64,000 bases of DNA from Flectobacillus major DSM 103 (GTDB taxonomy: Bacteria; Bacteroidota; Bacteroidia; Cytophagales; Spirosomataceae): positions 4,751,302-4,815,301 of the forward strand of contig NZ_KE386491.1 of assembly GCF_000427405.1 (NCBI RefSeq). The letters are read 5' to 3'. Position 1 is the stretch's first letter. Each line of letters begins with the position of its first letter. This document shows positions 1 through 8,652 of the stretch, one piece after another. Below the pieces are notes generated by a model. The model was given only the letters and a program-made list of their open reading frames with translations. It ran no database searches and was not told the origin of the DNA. The position numbers were made by a program, and so were the translations under genes.

Positions 1-1
1 T

Positions 2-766
2 CAAGAGGTAAGCTTTACATTAGCAAACCCATTTTTATTTGAAAAAGGCTATACTGTTAACTTGTTTGAAAATAGCATAAAAAAAGCAGAAGGATTAGTT
101 ACAGACATTGAAGAAGATGCCATCGTAATCAAATTCCCACAAGGTATCCAAGCCGAAAAAATCACGTCTATTCACATCAGCGAACGTACTAAAGAAGCTA
201 TAAAAAAATTCCAAGCTATTCAATCAAGAGAAGAGCTTGGAGCAGTACTAAAACTGTTCCATAATTCGTCTTTAGCTGTTGAAGTGAAAGATTGTATCAA
301 TCAGTATGAACTTTTAGCAGACCATACAATACGTTTAAATAATAATAATAATTGTCTGCCCAGTGCTGCCTTTAAAACCCTTAGTTTAAAAGATAATATC
401 AGTATTTCTGTAAAAATTCCCGATGGCTATTTTTATGATATTTTTGATGTAACAGCTACCAATGGTGTAAGAAGTTGTTACCTTATGCAAGACCCCAATA
501 CAGATGATACAGTTCCTTTATTTCGCACTCAACAACCTGACAATAATATATTTCGTTCCAAGATAACTCCACCGCTGGGTGCTTCTGCTTTATGGGTAGT
601 CATGAGTGATGTTGCCTTTGATGGTCACTACCTTAAAGAGTATCTCTTTGATAGTGACCCCAAGCAAAACACCCCATTACAAGAATATCAAAAATATCAA
701 CTTTGGGAAATAATTAAACATATTCGCTATTTCCATGAGATAAAATATACCGTAGTGGAAAAATAA
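2..766 (+). CDS. Hypothetical protein, 5'-truncated by window edge
   Basis: The reading frame is open from the first complete codon of the window, so the gene starts upstream; the TTG at 62 is not a convincing start because the preceding 20 codons are also coding-like. 254 residues are visible. I recognise no family. The visible part is soluble-looking, with no signal peptide or membrane segment, a short run of asparagines encoded by an AAT microsatellite near position 340, and a hydrophobic C-terminal half with the motif ALWVVMSD. It converges on the caspase-TPR gene with only 6 bp between the stop codons, so the two genes probably share a termination zone. Function unknown. Confidence 0.75.
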   Translation, partial: QEVSFTLANPFLFEKGYTVNLFENSIKKAEGLVTDIEEDAIVIKFPQGIQAEKITSIHISERTKEAIKKFQAIQSREELGAVLKLFHNSSLAVEVKDCINQYELLADHTIRLNNNNNCLPSAAFKTLSLKDNISISVKIPDGYFYDIFDVTATNGVRSCYLMQDPNTDDTVPLFRTQQPDNNIFRSKITPPLGASALWVVMSDVAFDGHYLKEYLFDSDPKQNTPLQEYQKYQLWEIIKHIRYFHEIKYTVVEK

Positions 767-772
767 GGCATT

Positions 773-3622
773 TTATTTTTGATATTTTTTGAGCAAAGTA
801 CTAAACTCTGGTAAAGCCCGAATATTATCTAAATCTGTATCTTCTTTGATATAGGCAAAATCGTTATAGCCTTTTTGTAAAGCTTGCTCAAGATAAGATA
901 AAGCTTCTTTGGGCTGGTTTTGTAGGGAGTGTAGGCGAGATAGGTTGTAGTAGGCGTTAGTAATATTAGGATTTAGGGCTATTACTTTTTTATAACAAGC
1001 GATAGCATTTGTATTTTGGTGAATTATTGAACAACGAGATCCTTTATTATAGAAAGCCTCTATGTAATCGTTTTTATAATAAATTGCTTTGTCGTAAGCA
1101 TCAATAGCGTCTTGGTGTTTCCCCATTTGACCTAATGTACAGCCTTTATTATAATAGATAAGAGCATTTTCTGGATTTAATGAAATAGCTACATTGTAAA
1201 ACTCAATGGCTTTATCGTAGTTCTTCAAATCCGCTAATACATTAGCTTTATTAATATAAGCATCTATATTATACCTATCAAATTCTATTCCTTTACTGTA
1301 ATACTCTGATGCCTTATTATAATTACCTAACTCATACATAAGTAATCCCTTATTTACATTAAAAACTGAGTTCATGGGTTCTATCTCAAGTGCCCTATCA
1401 TAATAAATTAAAGCTTTTGAATACTTTTTTTGATTTTTCAGAATATTCCCCGCTGTAGAATAGGCATCAGCAAAATCATCTTTCAACATAATTACCTTAT
1501 TTAATGATTTTAATGCCTCTTCTTCTTCACCTAATTTTTTCAAAAGTAAACCTTTGTTATAATACGAATAAGGATATTCAGGTTTTATTGTAATAACAGT
1601 ATCATAGCATACTAATGCTTTGTCATTCTGAGAGAATAGTTCAAATAATATAGCCTTACCCATGTAAGCTTCCACAAAATCCTTTTTTATAAAAATAGCC
1701 TTATTATACAACTCCATTGCGTGATTGTATTTCTGTAATGTGGTAAAGACCTCAGCTTTGTTATAGTATGCAAGATATTCGTCGGGCATCTGCTCGATAG
1801 CAATATTATAACATTTAATAGCATCCTCATAAGAGCCTAATTTCTCTAAACAGACACCTTTATTTGTATATAATTGCGGAATTGTGTTATCTATAGAAAT
1901 AGCTAAGTCATAATAATCTAAGGCTTCCCTAAATCTACCTAGTTCTTTTAAAATTCGAGCTTTATTATAAAAAAGAGTAAAGGTTCTCTCTTTTAAAGAG
2001 ATTGCTTTATCAACATACTCAATAGCTTCCATATTCTTTCCTAAATTTGAAAGAGCTACAGCCTTATTATTCAATAAAAAAATCCATTCTGGAGACAATT
2101 TTAATGCTCTGTCAAAAATGTTAAGTGCTTCTTTATATTTTTGCTGCTTATTATATATAAACCCTAATTCATTATAACTATATATAGCTCGGTTGTTGTG
2201 AAGAATAGATTCTTGCATTTTAGCTGTTGCAAATAGTAAATCGTTTCGGTAAATTCTACTTAAAAGTCCTTCAAAATAGTTGATTTCTGCTAATAAATTA
2301 TTATACCGATAATCACGGACTCCAAATAAAACTAAACTGTAATTTAGACTTTGAATAATTTGCTCAATTTTTTCCTTACTTATGGGTTTATTATCATTCG
2401 CTAAATATTTTGATAAATGTTCATAACTATCATCAACCAACCCTGCAATTAGTTCCAGTTTGATAAGATTTTTTGCTGTTTGGTCAGTGGTTGTCTTAGC
2501 TAATAACTCATAGTCTTGGATGGCTTTATCCATAAAACCTAAGTCCAAATTATTCACAAAACGAGTATAAGCAGTTTGGCATTCTTGGCTCAGTTGCTTT
2601 ATAAAATGTTCACCAAAGCTTTTTGGATAAACCTTTCCTTCCCTTACCACAATGGGTTCATTCTTGATAAGTTCATTCAAGGTTACACTATCTACCACTG
2701 CCAGTACAGTGTTGTCTTGTCCCTCTTTTTCAGGTGTCTGTACATTCATTAACAGGTCTTTAGCAATCCAATCTGTTATATAATGTTTTATTTCACGAAC
2801 CATCACAATACCATCAGGTTTATCATTTCTGTATTCTTGACCATCCGCTAATCCCATTAAGCCTCTTAAAAGATAATAGGTAAATATTCCATTTTCCCAT
2901 TTCTTCCCTTCATAAGCACTCTGATTGTCGAGACAAGCAACTATTTTTGTGATATTATTATACCTCCATTTCCTGTATAATTCTTCTTTCAAGATTGAGC
3001 TTTGAGTACGACTTATCAATGCTCCACTTCTGCAAGCATCTATATATAAATTAACCGATACTTTTTTCTTTAAAAAAGCAACATCCTCTGCATAATCCTT
3101 CAAAAAAGGCAATGCCAAAAATCTATCTTTATAGCCTGGGCTTGTATCGTGCAAACATAAAATACCATGCGTAGCAGTGTCTTGTTTATAGACGATTTTA
3201 TCCTCGTAGCCATGTGAGGAAAAAAAGAGTATAACCTTAATTTGATATTTGCTTGTGTCAATTTTATTAGATAAAGCACTTGCCTTCAACCATTCTAATT
3301 GGGTCGTAACCCTTCCAAAAGTTGCGTCTTCATTTGTCAGTATTACAATATTACTATCAGGCACACTGCCTCCAGCCTTTAATCGTAAATAGGCTTTAAA
3401 ATCACGAGCATCTTTATCTGCATATTTCAATCCCTCAATCTCTCTGTATTTGCTCACACCAACAATAAAGGCTAAGGTATATACCTGTTTAGGCTTAGGG
3501 GCTGGGATAATAACAGGATCTACCAAAGGAGACTTTGCCTTAACCTGAGCCTCTGTTTTCCAACCCATCAAAAAATTAAAAAAGATAAGACCTACTAACG
3601 AAAGAAGTGATTGAGTTTTCAT
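773..3622 (-). CDS. Secreted caspase-like (peptidase C14) protein with TPR array
   Basis: A 949-residue protein counted from ATG at 3622; the frame also extends to a TTG at 3640, but ATG sits directly before a signal peptide (MKTQSLLSLVGLIFFNFLMG, cleavage near TEAQ). The caspase-fold domain spans about residues 45-300, with catalytic His137 in SSHGY and Cys197 in DACRSG, and an early VGVSKYREI strand typical of bacterial C14 peptidases. From about residue 460 to the end there are roughly 13 tetratricopeptide repeats, usually a protein-binding scaffold. The signal peptide suggests envelope export, unlike the cytoplasmic caspases of defence systems. The substrate is unknown. It lies next to the truncated gene at the left edge and close to other putative cysteine-peptidase-fold genes. 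Confidence 0.9.
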   Translation of the reverse strand: MKTQSLLSLVGLIFFNFLMGWKTEAQVKAKSPLVDPVIIPAPKPKQVYTLAFIVGVSKYREIEGLKYADKDARDFKAYLRLKAGGSVPDSNIVILTNEDATFGRVTTQLEWLKASALSNKIDTSKYQIKVILFFSSHGYEDKIVYKQDTATHGILCLHDTSPGYKDRFLALPFLKDYAEDVAFLKKKVSVNLYIDACRSGALISRTQSSILKEELYRKWRYNNITKIVACLDNQSAYEGKKWENGIFTYYLLRGLMGLADGQEYRNDKPDGIVMVREIKHYITDWIAKDLLMNVQTPEKEGQDNTVLAVVDSVTLNELIKNEPIVVREGKVYPKSFGEHFIKQLSQECQTAYTRFVNNLDLGFMDKAIQDYELLAKTTTDQTAKNLIKLELIAGLVDDSYEHLSKYLANDNKPISKEKIEQIIQSLNYSLVLFGVRDYRYNNLLAEINYFEGLLSRIYRNDLLFATAKMQESILHNNRAIYSYNELGFIYNKQQKYKEALNIFDRALKLSPEWIFLLNNKAVALSNLGKNMEAIEYVDKAISLKERTFTLFYNKARILKELGRFREALDYYDLAISIDNTIPQLYTNKGVCLEKLGSYEDAIKCYNIAIEQMPDEYLAYYNKAEVFTTLQKYNHAMELYNKAIFIKKDFVEAYMGKAILFELFSQNDKALVCYDTVITIKPEYPYSYYNKGLLLKKLGEEEEALKSLNKVIMLKDDFADAYSTAGNILKNQKKYSKALIYYDRALEIEPMNSVFNVNKGLLMYELGNYNKASEYYSKGIEFDRYNIDAYINKANVLADLKNYDKAIEFYNVAISLNPENALIYYNKGCTLGQMGKHQDAIDAYDKAIYYKNDYIEAFYNKGSRCSIIHQNTNAIACYKKVIALNPNITNAYYNLSRLHSLQNQPKEALSYLEQALQKGYNDFAYIKEDTDLDNIRALPEFSTLLKKYQK

Positions 3623-3767
3623 GGTGTGATTTATGGCCAAAAGATTTGTAAATAAAAATAAGAATTTTTCAATAGAAACTCACAGAGCTTCTATAAAAAG
3701 CTATTTAAAGTTGAAGCCTCCAGAAGGGGTTTGTAATTCATAAACTTTAATAAAAACTTTTATTACC

Positions 3768-4286
3768 ATGAAAAAATTAGCAGTAACCTTAATCATCTTT
3801 ATCTCTGCTTTAATCGCAGGACAAGTCCATGCTCAAGCCTTTCAGCAGGGCGATAAATTATTAAATCTGGGTCTAGGACTCAATTCTTATTATAGCGGAG
3901 GTGTTCCCTTTGGTGCTTCCTTTGAAGTAGGTATTGATGATGACCTTAGTGTTGGTGCGAATGTAGATTATCTCTCAACATCAAATTATGGTTATCGATT
4001 TACTGCCCTATATTTTGGAGGAAGAGGTTCATATCACTTCAACAGGATATTGAACATCAAAGATGAAAAGTTCGACCTATACGCAGGAGCAGGCTTAGGA
4101 TACAGAAGTTTTAGTTGGGCAGACTCTTATGCAGGAATATCAATAGATGCCTATGGGAGTGGCATATACTTGGGAGCACATTTAGGGGCTAAATACTATT
4201 TTTCGGACACAACAGGGGCATTCGCTGAATTGGGGGCTGTTGGTTCAACCAATGCAAGAATTGGGGTAGGGTTTAAATTAAAGTAG
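3768..4286 (+). CDS. Outer-membrane beta-barrel protein (intact paralogue)
   Basis: 172 residues: a signal peptide (MKKLAVTLIIFISALIAGQ, cleavage near VHAQA), then alternating glycine- and aromatic-rich strands and a C-terminal strand ending GVGFKLK, as in small Bacteroidota porin-like barrels (OmpW / PF13568 type). It is the intact twin of the broken gene at 19174-19691; the proteins are nearly identical over long stretches such as DLSVGANVDYLSTSNYGYRF. A hairpin terminator follows the stop. The exact role (pore, adhesin or structural) cannot be told from sequence. Confidence 0.85.
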   Translation: MKKLAVTLIIFISALIAGQVHAQAFQQGDKLLNLGLGLNSYYSGGVPFGASFEVGIDDDLSVGANVDYLSTSNYGYRFTALYFGGRGSYHFNRILNIKDEKFDLYAGAGLGYRSFSWADSYAGISIDAYGSGIYLGAHLGAKYYFSDTTGAFAELGAVGSTNARIGVGFKLK

Positions 4287-4295
4287 TTTGGATTT

Positions 4296-4322
4296 ATTGC
4301 TCACTGCTATGCGGTGAGCAAT
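4296..4322 (+). terminator. Hairpin terminator after barrel gene
   Basis: A perfect 9-bp stem (ATTGCTCAC / GTGAGCAAT) with an 8-9 nt loop lies 10 bp after the stop codon at 4286 and is followed by a T-rich stretch, as expected of an intrinsic terminator. Confidence 0.7.
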
Positions 4323-4493
4323 CTTGTTTATTTTGTCAACTCATTCAAAATAATTACCATCAATACACCATGTTGATATACCCCTTATTATTGCAGAATG
4401 TAACAATTTGAGAATAATTTATTTTCATTAATACTCACAGAGAAGCTATAATTCCTGATATATAAATAGTACAAAATATAAACATCAGATGCT

Positions 4494-5177
4494 ATGACAC
4501 ATAATTTTTATTACCTCAAAAATCCAGGGATAGAGTTCCTTCAGATTTATAAAACCGAATACGAAGCTTTGTCGAAGACAGAAGTTTCAATTGATTATTT
4601 ACAAAAAGCAGATACATATTGCTTCTTTTCTGGCCCTAAAATGGTTGGGGGACTTGTACTCGCTTCTGCATCAAATGGTAACTCATTCCGATACTTTAGT
4701 ATTTTCGAAGGGAACGAAGATGGAGTTGGTACTCTAAGAGCCTTAAAAAGAAAGTTCGGTGTTAATGAAAAAGAGGCAGTCGAAATCTCTTGTATTTGGA
4801 TGAAGCGAAAAATAATCCCTAAATATAGAATATTCTTTTATCGCATTATGCTATCTGAAACACTTAAACTCGTAAAAGAAAAAGGGTACAGATATATTTT
4901 TGGAGGCTCTGTAGAATTACACATTCAACAATTTCAGGAGCAATTCTTTTCGAAGGTATTTTATCTTGGTATGAAACCTCCACAGGTTAAAGGAACCCTT
5001 AGTAAATCTGGAGGAATAGCTGTCATGATTTATTTTTTAGATGCTGGCTCATTACGTTTTCAAGCATTACGTTTGCTTTATAATCTAATATGGAGTAATA
5101 TCTACAGTAAACTCAAATCAATATTAAAGATAAGGTGGAACTCAGTTTTCAAGAAAACAAAAGTAACATTAGGGTAA
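4494..5177 (+). CDS. Hypothetical protein, possibly acyltransferase (GNAT)-like
   Basis: 227 residues, ATG start, no signal peptide. I cannot assign a family with confidence. A central segment (MVGGLVLAS, then VEISCIWM, then a basic helix leading to KEKGYRYIFGG) has the order of strands and helix seen in GNAT-fold N-acyltransferases, including autoinducer-synthase-like proteins. The C-terminal 50 residues are basic and amphipathic. It converges with a LuxR-type regulator gene across a shared hairpin terminator. The GNAT reading is inference from pattern only. Confidence 0.7.
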   Translation: MTHNFYYLKNPGIEFLQIYKTEYEALSKTEVSIDYLQKADTYCFFSGPKMVGGLVLASASNGNSFRYFSIFEGNEDGVGTLRALKRKFGVNEKEAVEISCIWMKRKIIPKYRIFFYRIMLSETLKLVKEKGYRYIFGGSVELHIQQFQEQFFSKVFYLGMKPPQVKGTLSKSGGIAVMIYFLDAGSLRFQALRLLYNLIWSNIYSKLKSILKIRWNSVFKKTKVTLG

Positions 5178-5185
5178 AATTATTC

Positions 5186-5226
5186 ATAACATGAGGTAAA
5201 TCCAGATGCTATTTACTTCATGTTAT
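5186..5226. terminator. Bidirectional hairpin between convergent genes
   Basis: The arms 5186-5201 and 5211-5226 form a 16-bp stem with one G-T mismatch and a 9-nt loop. It overlaps the stop codon of the minus-strand regulator (5223-5225) and follows the plus-strand stop at 5177, so it probably terminates both transcripts. Confidence 0.7.
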
Positions 5227-6038
5227 TTTAAAAGACCTTGTTTGCTCATAAATTTAGCCACATCCAATGCTGTATATAAAGGTAAATCCTCTCCAAAAAG
5301 TTGTTTTGCTTTTTCAAGAATATTTTTATTATAACTATTAATAGTGTTGATTTTAAGTCCTTGACTTTCTGCCAAATCTTTGGAAGACCTCGCTCCATTA
5401 ACGTACTCTTTTAAAATTAATAATTCACGAGGCGAAAACGGATTATCTGCTGGTTTTAGTTGATTGAAATTCCTATTAAATTCTCGTAAAATTAAATTAG
5501 AGTATTCTTCAGGTAGGTCTTTTATCCTTGGATTTAAGGGTTCAAAATCATAAGTTTTAATTACAGTAAATTCTGCTACATAAGCGGTAATTTTCCCACA
5601 TTTAGTTATTTGCCATGGAGATATAGTTCGCTTCACAAGAAAATGCACATCCTCTTCATGTTTAAATTTCATAGGTATTTGAACAATAAAGGATGGCTTC
5701 AAAAAAGCCATAAGATGAGATTTGGCTTTAAGAAAGGTCTGTTCTCCTAAAAGCTGTAATAAAGAGGTGATTCCTTTAGATGGAATCATTTGGAAATATG
5801 TTTTGAGTGAGAAGGTTTTAGAATCGAAACCAAACTCTTCCAAACCTCCGTGGTCAATAATCTTGAAATTAAGTAAGTCAATGATAATAAAAAATTGTTC
5901 TTGCCTTATTCCCTTTTTTAAACGGTGTATCTCTGTCTGTTGAGTTTCTTGTGAAACGATAAACTCATAGTCTGATTTTTTATTGTAGTGTTCATCAGCA
6001 AAGGCCTTTACGCTCAAATATACAGCATTTGTATCCAT
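5223..6038 (-). CDS. LuxR-type HTH transcriptional regulator with PAS-like N-terminus
   Basis: 271 residues. The C-terminal ~65 residues are a LuxR/GerE helix-turn-helix: FSPRELLILKEYVNG, then SKDLAESQGLKINTINSYNKNI, the scissor and recognition helices. The N-terminal ~170 residues resemble a PAS-like sensory fold common in Bacteroidota regulators (an IIDLLNFKIIDHGG strand, then YFQMIP). It is not an acyl-homoserine-lactone-binding domain that I can recognise, and no phosphoreceiver is present. A motif (6098-6120) shared with another place in the island lies 60 bp upstream of its start. The target genes are unknown; neighbours in the island are plausible. Confidence 0.85.
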   Translation of the reverse strand: MDTNAVYLSVKAFADEHYNKKSDYEFIVSQETQQTEIHRLKKGIRQEQFFIIIDLLNFKIIDHGGLEEFGFDSKTFSLKTYFQMIPSKGITSLLQLLGEQTFLKAKSHLMAFLKPSFIVQIPMKFKHEEDVHFLVKRTISPWQITKCGKITAYVAEFTVIKTYDFEPLNPRIKDLPEEYSNLILREFNRNFNQLKPADNPFSPRELLILKEYVNGARSSKDLAESQGLKINTINSYNKNILEKAKQLFGEDLPLYTALDVAKFMSKQGLLK

Positions 6039-6375
6039 TTTAATTAAGGTAATACTAAAGATTAATTTTTAATATAATAATACTATTTTTTTTAAAAAAT
6101 AGCCCTAGGATAGGGTAAAATTTTATATTAAATCATCTATTATTTTGTAACCGTAGATAATACTTGATTTGTAAGGGATGGAGGTATACGGAAAGATAAT
6201 ATAAGTCTTTATTGTCAAGTTAAAGATTTGATTAGAGACAGCTTACATATTATATTTTCTATCGTAGCGGTAGAATAATTTCTACACAATAACATAGCTA
6301 TCAAGAAGGTGGATTCCCATGCTTGAATCAAATCATTAACACAGAAGTTGTGTAGTTAGTATAAATTTAACAGAT
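6039..6375. other. Intergenic region with a repeated motif
   Basis: 337 bp, very AT-rich and without a plausible gene. It contains the regulator's promoter region and the 23-bp motif at 6098-6120 that recurs at 18927-18950. A small imperfect inverted repeat (CTATCGTAGCGGTAG) near 6260 is visible. I see nothing else. Confidence 0.6.
6098..6120. promoter_or_regulatory. Motif shared with 18927-18950
   Basis: The core AGCCCTAGGATAGGGTAAA recurs at 18927-18950 with one substitution and one inserted G. Both copies sit in non-coding DNA 225-280 bp upstream of plus-strand genes; this one is also 60 bp upstream of the minus-strand LuxR-type gene. It could be a protein-binding site or a relic of a duplicated segment. 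Confidence 0.35.
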
Positions 6376-6600
6376 ATGAAAACTGAAATAAAAACTAAAA
6401 AATGGCATAATAGTATTTTTTTTATTTATGCCATTTGTGTCATTTTATTCCCAGTAGGGATATACAAAATATGGAGAATCTCCCATTTGAACGCAATAAT
6501 TAAAATAGTTATTACTTTTCTTTCACCTTTTGCCAACTTATTATTCGTTATTTTTTTTTGCATCGGTTATTTTAAAAAATCGCAATACACAAAAAGATGA
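6376..6600 (+). CDS. Small two-helix membrane protein
   Basis: 74 residues with an ATG start, a basic N-terminus and two hydrophobic segments (about residues 14-30 and 40-65), ending FKKSQYTKR. The layout suggests a small inner-membrane protein with both ends in the cytoplasm. No family is recognised. It is immediately upstream of a broken TPR gene in another frame; the frame of that TPR gene continues back into the end of this ORF, so the two may once have been one longer gene. Confidence 0.45.
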   Translation: MKTEIKTKKWHNSIFFIYAICVILFPVGIYKIWRISHLNAIIKIVITFLSPFANLLFVIFFCIGYFKKSQYTKR

Positions 6601-6616
6601 TGTAACCTTTACCACA

Positions 6617-7195
6617 ATGATGGATGCTTCTGCCAGACACGCTAAAAGACTTCTTTCCATCGCTGTTGCAGATTCTAAAATGGAAGAGGGAAAATTTATC
6701 TAAGCTGCAAAAAACTATAGTGAATTATTAAAAGATATTAATACAACTGATCTCTTAGTAAAGCGAGCAGAATGTTACGTTAAACTCAAAAAGTTTACAG
6801 AAGCCAGAAAAGATTATGACTTAGCAATTACTACAGACTCAACCGATTCAAATATATATTTTAGTAGAGCATCAAATCTATATCTTGATAAAAATGATAA
6901 TACTATTTTGGCAGAACCAGATTCATGCTTAAATGATTTTTCAAAGGCAATTCATTTTGATTCTAATAATTATAAGTATTATATATATCGTGGTGAATTA
7001 TATAAGAATATGAATAAAAATGAATTGGCAATAAAAGATTATACTAATGCAATAAAAGCTAATCCGATAAGTCTTACCTATTTAAAAAGAGATGAATTAT
7101 ATTACAAACTTGAAAAATTCAAGCAAGCAAAAAAAGATTTTGATCAAGCTAAAAAGCTAGATCCAGAATATTTTAAGAAATTTTATCATCACTAA
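6617..7195 (+). pseudogene. TPR protein gene interrupted by an in-frame TAA
   Basis: Frame 2 reads coherently from about 6602 (with ATGATG at 6617) to the stop at 7195, broken only by TAA at 6701-6703. Before the stop it reads DASARHAKRLLSIAVADS and after it AAKNYSELLKDINTTDLL, followed by at least three tetratricopeptide repeats (KRAECYVKLKKFTEARKDY and two more). A single base change from GAA or CAA would explain the stop. The intact downstream ORF from TTG 6908 covers only the last two repeats. It is probably inactive, or a shortened protein is made from an internal start. Confidence 0.7.
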
Positions 7196-7302
7196 TCTTA
7201 ATAAGATGGATAAAATGACACTAATTATGGCAAATACTTTATGTAAATCATTTACTTCTAAGGTAGAGTAGTATCAGACTTAAAAAATTACGAAAATTTC
7301 CT

Positions 7303-8235
7303 ATGAAAGTTATGCGCTTTTTACTTTTAATCTTTTGTCTGTTTTTCTTTAATCTGCCTTACAAGTCAAACGCACAGGATAATTCCCCCCTTTGTACTAA
7401 AGGAGTTACATACGGAGAATTAATTAGTTTTTTTCAGATTCCTACGTCTGATAAATTGGTCAACACTATCCAACAGAAATGCTTTGAAGAGTTTGATGAA
7501 GGGCATTTGTCAGGATTCAAGATATATGAAAGGAAATATTCTAAAGTAGATTATAATACTACAACAGATTATAATGAACACTTAATTACAAAGTATGGCA
7601 AAGCCTTTGAGTATAGGTGTTCAGAGTTTGAGCTATGTACAAAGCTTCTAAAACAAATAAATGACAATGCTATTTATTTTTGTCAATCTTTGATCGATAC
7701 AAATGTATATATTTATCTACTCAAAGATAGAATACATGCAATTGAAATGAGAGATATTCCTGATGCAAATATAGGATATGCTTATGGATTCAAGTATAGA
7801 AATATCACTACTTTGGACTGGAAGAGATATAAAGACTCAAAGTTGATAGACGACTTTCCAAAATCAGCGATGGAAAGATTGAGGTTAGAATACAGGTATG
7901 AAAGAATTGACTCATTCAATAATCCAACCACAATTTACCTTAATATCGGAGATAAAGTTTATATGGAAGCTGGTGGTGAAATAACCCTTGGTACCTTTGC
8001 TGGTAATGGAGAACCTCCAGGTATTGATGGTTATACTAGTTATAACAGGATAGAGGGCTTCAAGCATGGTAGTTTATTGTTTAGGGTTGGTAATAAAAAT
8101 TGGGATTCAGTAAATTATGAAAAAATATTTACTGTAAGAGAGAATGGTAATTTACAGTTTATTGTAAACGATAGTGACCCATCAAATAATAGTGGATATT
8201 ACTGGATAAATATTAAAATCATTCGTTCAAAATAG
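7303..8235 (+). CDS. Secreted hypothetical protein
   Basis: 310 residues with a clear signal peptide (basic MKVMR, hydrophobic LLLIFCLFFFNLPY, cleavage near SNAQ). The mature protein has four cysteines in its first half (LCTKGV, QKCFEE, YRCSEF, LCTKLL), suggesting disulfides in the periplasm. The C-terminal half is beta-rich (IYLNIGDKVYMEAGGEITLG, then a glycine/aspartate-rich turn). That part resembles the beta-sandwich of lectin-like PA-IL sugar-binding domains (G-x-F-x-G-N-x-x-P), but this is only a resemblance. Function unknown. Confidence 0.75.
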   Translation: MKVMRFLLLIFCLFFFNLPYKSNAQDNSPLCTKGVTYGELISFFQIPTSDKLVNTIQQKCFEEFDEGHLSGFKIYERKYSKVDYNTTTDYNEHLITKYGKAFEYRCSEFELCTKLLKQINDNAIYFCQSLIDTNVYIYLLKDRIHAIEMRDIPDANIGYAYGFKYRNITTLDWKRYKDSKLIDDFPKSAMERLRLEYRYERIDSFNNPTTIYLNIGDKVYMEAGGEITLGTFAGNGEPPGIDGYTSYNRIEGFKHGSLLFRVGNKNWDSVNYEKIFTVRENGNLQFIVNDSDPSNNSGYYWINIKIIRSK

Positions 8236-8652
8236 TGCCTATAAATGAATTCTAAAGCTTTATACAATTCTGTTTTTATGCAGGTTTATCCAAAAATGAA
8301 AGCATCTTTATAACCGGTTAAATTCATCAGACAAAATATTCTATTATTTGATATAATAATTTAGTGGATAACATTAAATCAATTTTACATGCTTCAAGTT
8401 TGGCTTTATGTCCTATTCTAATAGTTGGAAATTACTTTTTATGAAATATTAGAAGCTATTCTGAATCATGCCTACAGCCTAATGTGTAATACTTCATTCT
8501 TAGATTAATTGATTGCTATTGCTAAAGTCTGAATACTGATTCGTAAGTGGTTAAACGAATGATTAAAGATCTAAATTATAGTATTTTACCTTTTGAATTG
8601 AATACGTATAACATTATAATAATATTGATCACAATAATTAATTTTACTAAAA
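8236..8652. other. Intergenic region, nothing recognised
   Basis: 417 bp, AT-rich, with stops in all frames and no convincing hairpin. A TACCTTTTG sequence near 8588, close to the -7 element of Bacteroidota, lies 60 bp before the next start and may be its promoter. Confidence 0.5.

Noticed and set aside
62..766. Start at TTG 62 for the first gene
   Set aside because: The frame is open and coding-like to position 2; the gene is cut by the window edge.
773..3622. Caspase of an antiphage (CHAT/Gasdermin-type) system
   Set aside because: The signal peptide and lack of a gasdermin, NLR or TIR partner argue against it, though the left neighbour is incomplete.
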